Part shown: piece by piece, positions 25,900 through 36,299 of the stretch
Numbering within the stretch: the first letter of the stretch is position 1
Layout of the letters: each line of letters opens with the position of its first letter
NCBI GenBank assembly: GCA_009760855.2
Contig: WPIO01000129.1
Coordinates: 1,032,001 to 1,096,000, forward strand
DNA length: 64,000 nt
Source: Cristatella mucedo
Lineage: Eukaryota; Bryozoa; Phylactolaemata; Cristatellidae
Direction of reading: 5' to 3'
Notes under the pieces: generated by a model
The model's database searches: none
What the model was told of the DNA's origin: nothing
The model's input: only the letters and a program-made list of their open reading frames with translations
Program-made: the position numbers and the translations under genes

Positions 25900-26859
25900 T
25901 ATGACCGCGAAATCTCGCATAGGCCTCAACAGTGCCATCTACGCGCTGAGCAGCCCTCGAGCCGGCTAGCACCAGTTCCGGCCGAGAGCTCAGCCTGGCT
26001 CGGCGGCGGACGAGCTCGCTGTCACGCCTTACGGCGTCAAGGCCGACGACGGAGCAGGTTAGCTGCCCTCTCCAGCTGTCTTGATCGCGGTTCGCTGCGT
26101 CGGCGTCGCTTCGCATCGGAAGCGAACGACTCGTTCCGTAGGGAGCTTCCGGTCGAGGCGCAGACAGGCGGCGGTAGCAGCGCACTTCGCTTCGCGCACG
26201 GTGGCCGCCCTGCGAACACTTCCGTCGCGCACCATCCCGCCGGCTACCGCGATCGGAGGCGTCGCGGCTGCGGCAGCCGCTCTCGCGTTCCGCCTGCGTG
26301 GGCGCGGCAGACGAGCGCCGCGGTGACCCCGGCGCGCCGGCCGAGCGACTGCCTCCTGAGGTAGTCGGCGGGAGCGGCCCTCGGCGGGCGAGCGTTCGGC
26401 GCCGTCCACGTCCGCATTCCATCGCAGCGTACCACTGCGGGGGGGGGGGGGGGGGGGCGCTGCGCCACCGGAAGGGCGGTGGAGGGGCGGGGGCTTCGCG
26501 CTTGCGTGGCGGGCCAGCGGGTGGATTACGGTTTTCCAACTTTGGCCCATACAATAGGAGCAGTGCCCGCGTTGAACGGGCAGAGTTGCCGCGGCGTCGC
26601 TTGGTCCGGGCGCAGATCGTCGTTTTGGCGAAATCTCGGTGAAAGCGCAGCCATCGGTGAGACGGACGCAGCCTGTCAGTGCTGCAGCTGCCTTCGCGGC
26701 CTCCACGGCGACGTCGAAATTTGCCGTGCGCGGCCGCGCCTGCTCCTCCAGGCGGCGCCTCCGTCGCCGCTGCTCTTCGCGCGGCTCTGCACTCGCTTTC
26801 GGGACGAGGGCGCTGGAGCGGAGCCGCCGCCGTCTCGTTTTGTCGCGCAGGTCACAAGC
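25900..26859 (+). promoter_or_regulatory. CpG-island-like 5' region of the ABIN-like gene
   Basis: This kilobase is very GC- and CpG-rich and lies immediately upstream of the ATG at 26860, the usual setting of a TATA-less promoter. A strong acceptor (pyrimidine tract then GCGCAG, ending 26850) sits 9 nt before the ATG, which suggests an upstream non-coding exon within this region. A run of 19 G lies at 26439-26457. Promoter function is inferred from composition and position only. Confidence 0.4.
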
Positions 26860-27275
26860 ATGGAATCGAATGATCAAGCCTATAGTGCGTCTAGTTCGGG
26901 ATCGGGGTCGGAGACGCTGAGGTACTTTTCTGCTTCGCGTAGGCGTAGCCGCCTTCATCGCGACGAGCGAGTGCAGACGATATCTATAGCGATAGCCTCG
27001 CGCCGATCCCGGTCCTCTCCAAGCGTGCCGCCTCGTGCGAACTTTCGCCTTTCACGCCAACTCGCAGCCCCAACGACGGCTGGCTGCCAGGCCGGCTTCG
27101 CGGAGCAGAAGCTTTTGCACTTTTTCGCGAAGCTTTTGTCTCTCACTTATCACTTACGCTTCACTCCGGGATGACAGCTGCGTCTTATGTTGCATCCGGA
27201 TTGGGCCTGGGACGCTGCGCGAGCGGCTGCTTATCCTAACACAGAGCAAATGAGGTGGCAACTGAGCCGGCGGCG

Positions 27276-27307
<32 letters not shown>

Positions 27308-27499
27308 ATCGGCTGAGCGCACGCCCACTGGGCGGCACGGAGGTGCAGGTGCGCTCGTACCAGCCAGCCAATCGGCGCAGCCGCAACGCAGCCCGTCGTC
27401 GGTGTCGGAAGTACTTATGCTTCAGGGAAAGCTCGAACTACAGAGCGCGATCATTGCCAAGGTTAGCTAGCATTTCCTTGCGGTCGGCAACGAGTTGCC

Positions 27500-27554
<55 letters not shown>

Positions 27555-27735
27555 AGGGAAAGGAGGAGAGAAACAGCAGAGAGAGGAGAGAAGGGAGATA
27601 GGAGAGCGAGAGAGAGAGAGACAGAAATGAGAGAAGACGAAGAGAGAGAGAGAGAGAGAGAGAGATAGATAGAGGGAGGCGAATGAGGTTAGAGGGGAGA
27701 TGAGAGATGACAGGGAGATTAAAAGAAAGGAGAGT

Positions 27736-27776
<41 letters not shown>

Positions 27777-29301
27777 ACTAGGTAAAGGAGAGGAGATAGA
27801 GAGCATAGAGTGAAGAATAGACATAGGAGAGCCTGGGAGAGCAGAGAAAGCAGAGATAGAGGGAGGAGAGAGAGAAGATGGAGAGAGAGGTAGAGACAAG
27901 AAAGAGGTGAACGGAGAGAGAGAGAGAGAGAGAGAGCAGATGACAGAAAAGGAAACGGTAGGAAGAGGAGAGCGACAACAGAAAGGAGAGCGAGTATAGG
28001 GGGAGAGAGACAGCGGACAAGAGAAAGAGAATAAATGAGAGTGAGAGTGAAAGAGAGGGAGAGGGAGAGAAAAAGAAAAAGCGTCAAGAGGCGCCTGGTC
28101 AGTGCAGCCGGCTATGGAGAGACGGCGCGAGCCTCGTTATCCCACTTTTTCTTGTTTACGAGCAGTTGGTGGACGCTAATCGCAGCTGGGAGCGGCACTG
28201 TCACACGCTAGTAGTAGCCGAGCGTCGCGCTCGGCGGCGCTCGCTGGCCGCTGCTCAGATCGCTGCGCTCGAGCGCTCGCTGGCCGAGAGCCGAGCCGGC
28301 GAGGAGCGACTGCGAGCGGACCTGGAGCGACAGACGGCTGCTGCCAGCGAGGAGCACCTCGTGGCTGAGGTGAGCGCTCTGGCGCGAGCTGCTCACGGCA
28401 TGTGAGAAAAGTCGAGAATTCATTCTTTTTTGTCGAGCGTTCAAATTTTCAACGCTATGAAATCAATGTAAGCATACCGGTCAGCTAGCACCACCGTTTA
28501 CTATTCTGGTTCTTAGCAGTGGTTGTCTTTACTTGGTTCTGCTTTCACCACGAACACTCGTTCCTCTGCACCCACTCTCTGCGCCTCCTCTCTCTCACGA
28601 AATAAGACAACCTTTTTATAGGAGGTGCAGTCTACTTTGCTAGCTCAAGTAATAAGCCTGAGTCAGCATCAGGGGGCCTCGACTGACGCTCTGATCGAAG
28701 CCAGGGGCGCTGCCTCGCCCGTCTGCTTCCACACCGTAGGCGACGGTGGAGTAGCCCCGAGCCACCAGCAGGTGAGGAGTGCGGTTCACTTCCGTCGCCT
28801 CGCTCTCGCTCCCGGTTTTGCGGGTAGCGCGAATTGAGCTGGCAGTGCCCTCCGCTCTGCTGCGCCACCACTGGCGCCGCCAGTCGGACTGAGTCACCAG
28901 GCGAACGACTTCGCGAGCTGCTGCGTCGTCGCTGGCCGAGCCTTTCCCTCCGCGTTGCATGAGCACACGGGCTCGACTGGACTGAGGCTGCCATTGTCCC
29001 GCAGTCGGTCAGAGCTGCCGCCGCTGCCTGAGAGAGGGCTGCTGCTCCTTGTCGCTCTACTCTCTTACCGCTGGCAGAAAACGGTGCAAAGGTTTCTGAA
29101 CGCCGCTGAATTAGCGTGCAAGCGCGGAAAACCGGCGCTGCGATTGGGCTGCCGTAGGCGCCCCCTCCGGCATTCACCTTTCCTTAGTGCCCATCGACGG
29201 CGATCACGTGACCAGCGACCCGCCTGTCCAAACTTCTCTGGAGACACTACGCGCGCACACGCACACGCTTGTACGCATACGCACGCACACACACATACAC
29301 A

Positions 29302-29354
<53 letters not shown>

Positions 29355-30430
29355 GGACACAGGGACACAGACGCTGAGATACAGGGACGCAGTGGCTCCT
29401 CGACAAAGACAAAGTACTGATATGGAACTGGCGCAGGGTCACCTGCAGTTGCACAGGTCCGCAGCTCCGCACGCCGCACTAGCTCCTTCTCACCACATTG
29501 CAGTATAGGCTGCTCTGGGTCTAGTTCGCTAGTGTACGCAGCACCAGCAGACGCTGACCCTTCGTCATTCGCTGCTCAGCACCCGGCGGGTTCGCCACGT
29601 GATCTGTTGTCGTTCCTAATTGTGCTTAGGTGGCAGAACGGACTGCGCCGCCGGGAGAAAAACAAACGGCCGCCGCCTGCGAAGGAGACGACGCGGCACG
29701 GCTCGCAGCTGCTGCTGCCGCCGCTTCTCAGGAGCTCGCCGACGAGCTGGGAGCGCTGCGGCTGCAGGTGCGTGGCGTTCTCTTCGGCCTCGTTCTCGAG
29801 CCGGTTGAGGGCCGCGCAACGGCGGGCGCTGGAGGCCGGCGGGGCGGCGCGGCGCTCCATGGCCGGCTCCGGCTTCCGCGCAGATCTCGACACTGCAAGA
29901 GGACTTCGCCAACGAGAGGTTGGACAAGGAGCGAGAGCTCGCGCGCTCCATGGCCGCCAGGCGGCAGTGCGAGAAGCTGGCGCACGATAGCCTTCGCCTC
30001 CAGCAACAGGTAGCAACGAGCCTCCGACTCGCCCATCACCGCTTCCCGCCATTTCGCCACGTGCGGGCTCCACCCGTCGGGGGCTGGGCGAGTCTCTCAC
30101 GCGCGCGCAGCGGGCAATCTCTCGCGCGACGCCGCTCGCTCGGACGCGCGGCGGCGCTGTTTACAGCTGTCGGCCGCTGAGAGCGACCTGGCGAGAGTGA
30201 GGAAGGAGCGACAGCAGCTCAGCCGGACCGTCGAGCGACAGCGAGCCGCCGCCGCCGCCGCCGCCGCCGCAGCCACGGCGTGCCACCACCGCCAGCCCGT
30301 GGCCGAGCCGCCCGCGGCGCGAGGCGAACGGCGAGCGTGTCCGTGCGCGGGTCCTGCTGCTATCCCACCGGCGCAACGGCTGCCGGCTCCGTGGCGGCCA
30401 TCGTTATCGACAGCAACTGCGCAGTGGTGA
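26860..30430 (+). CDS. ABIN/TNIP-like coiled-coil protein with UBAN-type ubiquitin-binding region (spliced)
   Basis: Seven coding exons: 26860-26921, 27245-27461, 28166-28369, 28622-28771, 29630-29767, 29884-30009 and 30167-30430. All introns are GT-AG (donors GTACTT, GTTAGC, GTGAGC, GTGAGG, GTGCGT, GTAGCA) and all phases match, giving 386 residues. The start has a good context (AGCATGG). The N-terminus is Ser-rich, then a poly-Ala stretch from GGC-type codons. Exon 3 holds a charged coiled coil beginning with VDANRSWERH, resembling the conserved Asn-x-x-Trp segment of ABIN proteins. Exons 5-6 hold LRLQISTLQEDFANERLDKE, matching the UBAN pattern (Asp-Phe-x-x-Glu-Arg) that binds linear ubiquitin in ABIN, optineurin and NEMO. 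Exon 7 adds more coiled coil, poly-Ala and a Pro-rich tail with Cys/His residues but no clear zinc finger. Known family role: cytosolic dampening of NF-kappaB and cell-death signalling with A20. An extra small exon in the long intron 4 is possible. Optineurin- or NEMO-like is the main alternative. Confidence 0.62.
27499..28075. repeat. Intronic GA microsatellite tract
   Basis: Nearly 580 bp dominated by purines (GAGA with AGG and GATA interruptions) inside intron 2 of the ABIN-like gene. The CT-rich minus strand gives Leu/Ser frames up to 153 codons, which are artefacts. Confidence 0.95.
29245..29355. repeat. Intronic CA microsatellite
   Basis: Uninterrupted CA for about 50 bp (29303-29352), preceded by imperfect CACG/CATA units, inside the long intron 4 of the ABIN-like gene. 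Confidence 0.95.
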
Positions 30431-30792
30431 CGGCGCGCGACGCCTCCTGAAGAGAGCGGACGGCGCGAAGACGGAAGAAGTTGCGAGCCGAGAGAGCCAG
30501 CCATCTTCAGAGCCGCGCAGAGAGCATCTGCCGATTGCATCCTCCTGTGGTACCAACGTCTGCCGCCGCCGCCTCCGCAGCCCTGAACGCAGCGGCAGCG
30601 TGCAGTCAGCCGATACTGCGACTACCGCCGCGAGGGGCGGTGCACTTCCTTGGCATGCGGAAGTAGTGGCTCGACTACGCCAACAGTTGCAGGAACGCGC
30701 CAGCGACAAGCTCTCATCCACCTTAGCATATCGAGTCCTTATCCTTAATGTAGGCAGGTCGGTCCATTTGACAGAAGCGGAGGGTTACAGGC

Positions 30793-31152
30793 AATAAACA
30801 GCGGCCACGACGTACACCAGCGGCCTAGTGCTCAAATCAGCTCAAATGCTAAAGCCAAAGTCTTGAAGCACAACTGACCGCCCATTGTGCGGCTTCGCCT
30901 TTTATGCGGCCTCGGCCGTCGGTTGTCGCGTATCGCAAAACAGCGAATATTGATGTTTGTCAACTATAATCTGATTAGTTAAGCTGGTGCCGCCGTTTCA
31001 ACTCGTTTTCACCCGTCCGTCTGAATGTTTCCGCTGGTTTACTGAATGTATTTAGTCGCGGTGCTCGCAGAGATGCTCCGCCGAGGAGTCGATGTAATCT
31101 ACTCAACCTGTCACATTCCTTTTACCATGTTTATGAATACGTTTTCAATAAA
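30793..31152 (+). terminator. Candidate polyadenylation signals of the ABIN-like gene
   Basis: AATAAA occurs at 30793-30798 and again at 31147-31152, 363 and 717 bp after the stop codon. Either could define the 3' end; the second lies in a more AT-rich, UTR-like context. Confidence 0.45.
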
Positions 31153-31159
31153 AAATTAT

Positions 31160-32329
31160 ATTAAAGACAGTCACTGAAAAGTCTCGTGTTTTGGGGCCAA
31201 GAGTATGAAGATTGCTCGTGAGCACGGACCCACTCCAGAGTGCAAACAGAGGCGAGCGGCTGCCTCACATTTGGTCACATCTGGTATTTCTATTCTTATC
31301 TCGTCGCTTCGCAGCCTCCGGCTATATACCTACGGTTTCCCGCCTTTCGTCCAATTGGTCGCTTGCTAATATTTAGACGTCAGCGAAATTACTTGCTTAA
31401 CTGGTCAGCTGAAGTGATAAGAATCAGCCGTCGGCAGACAGACGTGCGACCGAACTCTCAACTTCTTGATCTCGCTAGTCGTCGACGCGGCGGCGGAGGC
31501 ATCGGTTTTTGAGGAGCTGGCGCGCAGCGGAGCTGCGCCTGTTGTCACATCCGGCGAGCCCATCGCGGCGCCGCCACCAAACAAAAGCAAAGCCTGAAAG
31601 ACCGGCCGTCGGCTCTCCGCACTCAGGCGCAGAAATGCCTGAGTCTGGCAACTCAGGTCGTGGGTTTGAGTTCTGCAGTAGGATTGCCCTCTGCGAGCCA
31701 GTTGACATCGCCTTCCGGCTCTTCTTCCGCTGTAAAAATATTTCCGCTTTCAGTTCATCAAGCGCGACTCGCATTTTCCGACCAGCGAAGAATTTTTCAA
31801 AAATCGCAGTTCAAACAAGCGCAAAGCTACGGATCTGAGACACTTAGCCTTTAAAAGAATAGATTTCCTCGCAGATCTGTTTTAGTTCCGTTTCATTTCA
31901 TAATTTATACTTTCCTTTTAGCTATTAAAGTTACCCAGCGCAAGCTAGGCTGATATTTCCCGTGTTTTTAAATGGCGCGTAGCTTTACCGGTAAAGTCTG
32001 CGATCCGTTTCCAGCGCCTCTCAAACTCCTTAGCTTCACGTATTGGTTCGCTTTCCCTATTTATATGACCAAAAGCTGTCTCAGACTGAATGAAGATAAA
32101 ACCACGTTACTTTTTGCGAGCAAATCTAATGTTGTTTAGAAATTCAAAAGCCTAACCCCACTAAATGACTCGGCAAGAATATGGCATGATATGGAATATG
32201 AAAAAGCTAATGGCACGCCAATCGTTAGCATGGCTAGAACAAAACACCGTGGCTGTGTAGTGTCGGTAAATAACCTGTTGTTATGCATCTAATTTGTGCA
32301 GGGCAAAAGAGTTCTCCTTCGAGCTGATC
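31160..32329. other. Unassigned DNA
   Basis: Apart from a possible SINE at 31633-31745 nothing is recognised. Frames of 90-109 codons at 31.2-31.8 kb lack motifs. A short LNEDKTTLLF-like string at about 32085-32115 may be a relic of a non-LTR RT. Confidence 0.35.
31633..31745 (+). mobile_element. Possible SINE fragment
   Basis: AACTCAGGTCGTGGGTTTGAGTT resembles the region around the B box of the other SINEs (GGTCGTGGGCTCAAGTCC at 5028), followed by a decayed body ending in CGCTGTAAAAAT. Weak. Confidence 0.4.
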
Positions 32330-33900
32330 TGCATGGCTTACTGTCATGTCAGCTACTGCTTGTCCACGACTAGCCATCCCTACTCCAGGTGAGCAAGTGT
32401 CGGATGATGTCAATTAGTCCCTGTACCAAACCAAGTCTGCTTTGTGGCATGTCGTCTTCTCTTGAAGAGTGGTAGGTTTACTTAGCAGGGCTGGTGGTTG
32501 CGACAAAGATCTAATAGGGTTCGGAGTTTTAGACCCATGAATCGCTCAGAAGGTGTACACGTCTGCACCGACCCGGTATCGTAGGCTGCGTGGGATCGAT
32601 TGAACCTCTCATTCAACCAATTGCTCCGTAGGTGTAACGGGGCAGAAAAAAGGTATTTGATGCCATTACTCTACATGAAGGCAGAAAATTGAGCGAGCGA
32701 AACTGAACAATTGGCCTCATCGACCAGGCAATTGACGCTTTGAAGTATTTGCCTTGCAAAATGCCATTTCTCAATCTACCATATCAACGGTAAGAACATG
32801 GTCAACACTAACAAGAAAATATAAAAGTCCGTAGGTCTAGCATAGTTCAAATGTACTCGTTGCCAAGAACCACCAGGGTTTATTCCAGGTTTTGGGTTGG
32901 AAGGCACTACAGAGCCAACGACGTTGCAGTGTGGGCATGCTTCAAACTGTGCCTCGATGTCATCGTCGATTTTCGACCACCACACAAAACTTCTGGCAGT
33001 GGTTTTCATTCTTATGCTACCAACGTGGCTTTCGCGAAGTTCTGTGAGCATCTTTTCTTAAATCTTAGCTGATGTTATTACCCCGGTGCCTCTCAACACG
33101 CACCCATCTATTTTTGAGAGGTCATGGCGGAACTTGTTGCGTGCCTCAAGCTTTGGGGTACGGTAGCGTTTTTCAGGCCATTCCTCTAAATCATCCTGTA
33201 GACCTTTATTACGGTTAGTTCTAGTTGAAGCTGTTTTCAAATCTCCTGAAATGTTACGGGTAGGAATAAAAACTGAACGATGTAAAACAGTCTCTTATGC
33301 TTGCAAGCCTCGACTAGGCGAAGTTGAGATAGTCTAAATATGGCATCTGCGTTTGCATAATCCTCAGACCTTTTGTACTCAGTGTCATTGGAGTGTTCTG
33401 ACAGCGCGGTAGCCCACCGTTGCATTCCCTTGCACTGTGATCAGGGCGGGATACCTTTTTAGATGCCCCACGATTGTCACGAATGGTTTGCAGTCAGTGT
33501 GCGGGATGAAAGTTCTCCCGTAAAGATAAGCGTGGAGAAGCGAAGGATTCCAATGATTCAGCGCCTCTCTCTCATTCTCTCTCAGCTTGAGAGCAGCTTT
33601 TCTCGCCGCTGCTGAGGCTCCATACAGCGATTGCTACCGGCCGCCATTTGAAAAAATCTTTTTGAGACAGCACCTCCTCAAGTCCATAAGCCGGTGCATC
33701 GCACGCCATTACGAATTGCATGTTTGCATCTTACGGAGTCAACAGTAGCTCTGTCGACAGCATAACTTTTATTGTAGAAAAAGCACCGTCGCTATTAGTC
33801 TCCCATATCCAGTCTTAGTGCTTTTTCAGCAGTTTTCGCAGGGGGTGCAAGACTGCTGCTGCAGATCTGGCAGGAATTTATGGTAATACTGTATTAGAAG
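32330..33900 (-). pseudogene. Ty3/gypsy LTR retrotransposon pol fragment (RNase H and integrase), degenerate
   Basis: Read on the minus strand from about 33900 down, there are remnants of RT/RNase H (a decayed TDCKPFV near 33500-33520 and RWATALSEHSNDTEYKRSED from 33420), followed by the integrase zinc-binding region (ESHVGSIRMK and CPHC, 32900-33040). The integrase core follows with the conserved start HLNYARP near 32840, NGIKYLFSAP near 32650 and a tail resembling FMGLKLRTLLDL near 32530. Frames change and stops interrupt, so it is dead. Gag, protease and LTRs were not found. Neighbouring sequence to 33900 still shows RT-like composition. Confidence 0.75.
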
Positions 33901-34659
33901 CAGTAAAGATCTGAGTCTGAGCAGGCGTCTCTTGGTGTAGGTGCTGATTCAGTTGCTTCAACTCTGTCGTCAGTGGGGTGTAAGCTGTGCTTGTCTATCC
34001 AATGCCTCAGGTAGGCCGTTAAGGGTTGCAAAAATGCGCACCTTTTATGACAAACTGCACAGAACATAAGACCTAGATGAACACAACGGGTAGCCAGTGC
34101 CGATCGAGACGCAGTGCAATGTGGCAATTGCAACGCTCACAGCAAAAAAGGCTAGGTAAGCCAGCCAAGTATGCAGAAAAAAGCAGCACGGTCATGGGGG
34201 TCCAGAGAAATTTGAGCAGATCCGCCTTCAGGTGAGAATGATATGGTGCAAGCCCAATACAGTTGGTGACAGAAGTCCGCACCGTGTTTTAGACTTTAGG
34301 TGGATGCGATGTGAAATTTCGATCACCAAACAATTTCAATTTTGTGAGCGAGAAGCGGCGGACACAAATGGACGCAGAGGAGCAAGTGCAAGATGCAAGA
34401 AAACAATGGATGAGCAAAGAGTTCGGATTGGCGATGTGATGTGATGTGAACTAATGTGATGTGAACTGCAAGAAAAACTGGGATCTTGCATTCGATTTGA
34501 TTTGGATTCTATAGGGAGCCGCTAGAGCTCAGTCAGAAGTGGTGGAATGTGGCCGCGACACTGATGCTGACAGACAAGCCGAGCTCATGCGTGATGAACC
34601 AGTTGCTGACGATTTAGGACGCAGGCGGGTAGTACTGAATAAATGGAAAATGTATCTCC
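33901..34659. other. Mostly unassigned, with a decayed non-LTR fragment
   Basis: A minus-strand frame at 34073-34282 contains CERCNCHIALRLDRHWLPV, similar to the family B segment CHITPLLADLHWLPV, so 34.07-34.3 kb is probably an old family B relic. Repeated GTGATGTGA units lie near 34434-34465. Confidence 0.5.
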
Positions 34660-35425
34660 GTCTGTAACTCCACAAATGTAATGTAATGTATCTTCGTCTG
34701 TAACTCCACAAAGCCACAAGGACTATGTGGGTGTTACGCAGGAGAGTTTCGTGTAGAGCACTCACACCCTAAACGGCTTTTGGTAGGCATTCGGTGGCCA
34801 ACAGACTTCATCTTAGCAACAAAGAAAAAGTGGGAAGCATAGCAGAGTCAGGAGAGCAGTTGAGGTAGTGAGTGGCATGAAAACAGCAGCTCAGGACCGC
34901 TGAAAAGATGAGCCGTAGTCGGCCGCAGGAGAGTAGTTGTCGTTGCATAAGAATTATGGTAGCGAGTTCCACAGTCCAGGACCTGCAGAGCTAAAGCTAA
35001 AGCTTCTGTCGCCGAAAGGGTCTTTAAGCGGAGTTGTGCTAACTTATTGTCCACACAGAGCCTGAGGGCACGAAGAGGCTGAAACTGGTGCCACAGTTCA
35101 GCTAGGCATGAAGGAGTGAAGCCGTGGCGGGCCTTGTGGGTCAGCGTAAGAACTTTGCCCTGTATCCGTAGCTCAACCAGCGGCCATCCTAGCTCTTTTA
35201 ACAACGGAGATACGTGGTCAAACCACTGGGACTTGAAAACTAGCATCGCAGCCATTTTCATAGCCAGCTGCAGTGGCCTAGTTGCTTTTTTGGTAGCCCA
35301 GCCAAAATGGAATCACAATAATCAAGCCGAGACAGAAATAAGGAGCTAGTTAAATCGTTTGCAAGCCACCGTGGAAGACAGTTCCTAATCTTAGATAGGG
35401 ATCGGACGTGATGGCTTGCTGTAGA
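34660..35425 (-). pseudogene. Family A non-LTR fragment, C-terminal part and 3' tail
   Basis: The inverted 3' tail (TAATGTATCTTCGTCTGTAAC, with an extra partial copy just before it) is followed by a 137-codon minus-strand frame at 34848-35261. That frame covers KSQWFDHVSPLLKELGWPL and the C-terminal module. Frameshifted relative to the best copy, 5' truncated near 35420. Confidence 0.8.
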
Positions 35426-36290
35426 AACTGTCTAAAGAAATGGAATTGCAAAGAGAATTGCAGTAACGCAATAAAGGGAATACGTAGGAAAGGAAATTGC
35501 AGTAACGTAGAAGCGAAGTCGCAAACGCTTGAACTAATTTGGCTGTCTAACTCTCACATCGGTAATACCTTGTCTTCGGCAAATGGGAGTAATTTTGCTG
35601 GTTTTGACGCGTTTTCATTCTAAAACATGCAGACGAATTAGTCCGTACTAAGGAAAAATCCGGGAAAACTCCGACTTTACTTTGGAAGTAGGACCTTAGC
35701 ACTTATGCATTTCTAGCTTCTGACAGTACGATGCTTGGCAGATTACTCCACTAATTTCTGCTCTCATAGTTGTCTGAGACATAGTTACACGTGTATTCTT
35801 CGCCTCTCTCTCTCTCTCTCTCTTGTTCAGAATCCAATTCTTAATTCTGGTAACACTTTTGGTAACCCTTCTTACTTTTTCTCTTTTTCAGCGATATATA
35901 TATATATATACACACACGAGACGTCAAAAAGAGCGAATTTAATTTTAAATTTTCGCGGGCTGCCTTACTATGGTCAAAGCCGGCTAGGAAACCCGGGGTT
36001 CAACAAATTACCACAATCGTTTCTATTCATGCTAAAATTGACAGGGCATTGAAGTTGCCGAGCTCAAAATTTTGGCGGAAAGTGTAGCACACCTTCAATT
36101 TGATCTATCCACCTAATTTCATGTCAGCCCGAGAACGCCTACTTATGCAAATAAGCTGCAACGACGGAGGCCTGTATTACATTCCACTTTAGTTTGTTAC
36201 AAATCCATCGCAAATCAACTGAGCAAAGCTCTGAACAAGTTTGGAACATCAAATTCCGCTATATGCAAAACATAACCAGAAAATTTCGCT
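35426..36290. other. Unassigned AT-rich DNA with short TC and TA runs
   Basis: TC run at about 35803-35822 and TATATATA with CACACA at 35894-35918. No gene. Confidence 0.5.
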
Positions 36291-36299
36291 TAATGCCGT

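Noticed and set aside
26059-26958. 299-codon minus-strand frame opposite the ABIN-like 5' region
   Set aside because: Arg/Pro/Ala-rich composition in a CpG island, overlapping other open frames; no motif, and the other strand has a phase-consistent gene.
27438-28087. Leu/Ser-rich minus-strand frames up to 153 codons
   Set aside because: They are the reverse of a GA microsatellite lying inside an intron.
29400-29456. Additional small exon of the ABIN-like gene (frame with MELAQGHLQLHR before a GTCCGC donor)
   Set aside because: No convincing acceptor precedes it and the donor phase does not agree with the next exon; direct joining of 28771 to 29630 already keeps the frame.
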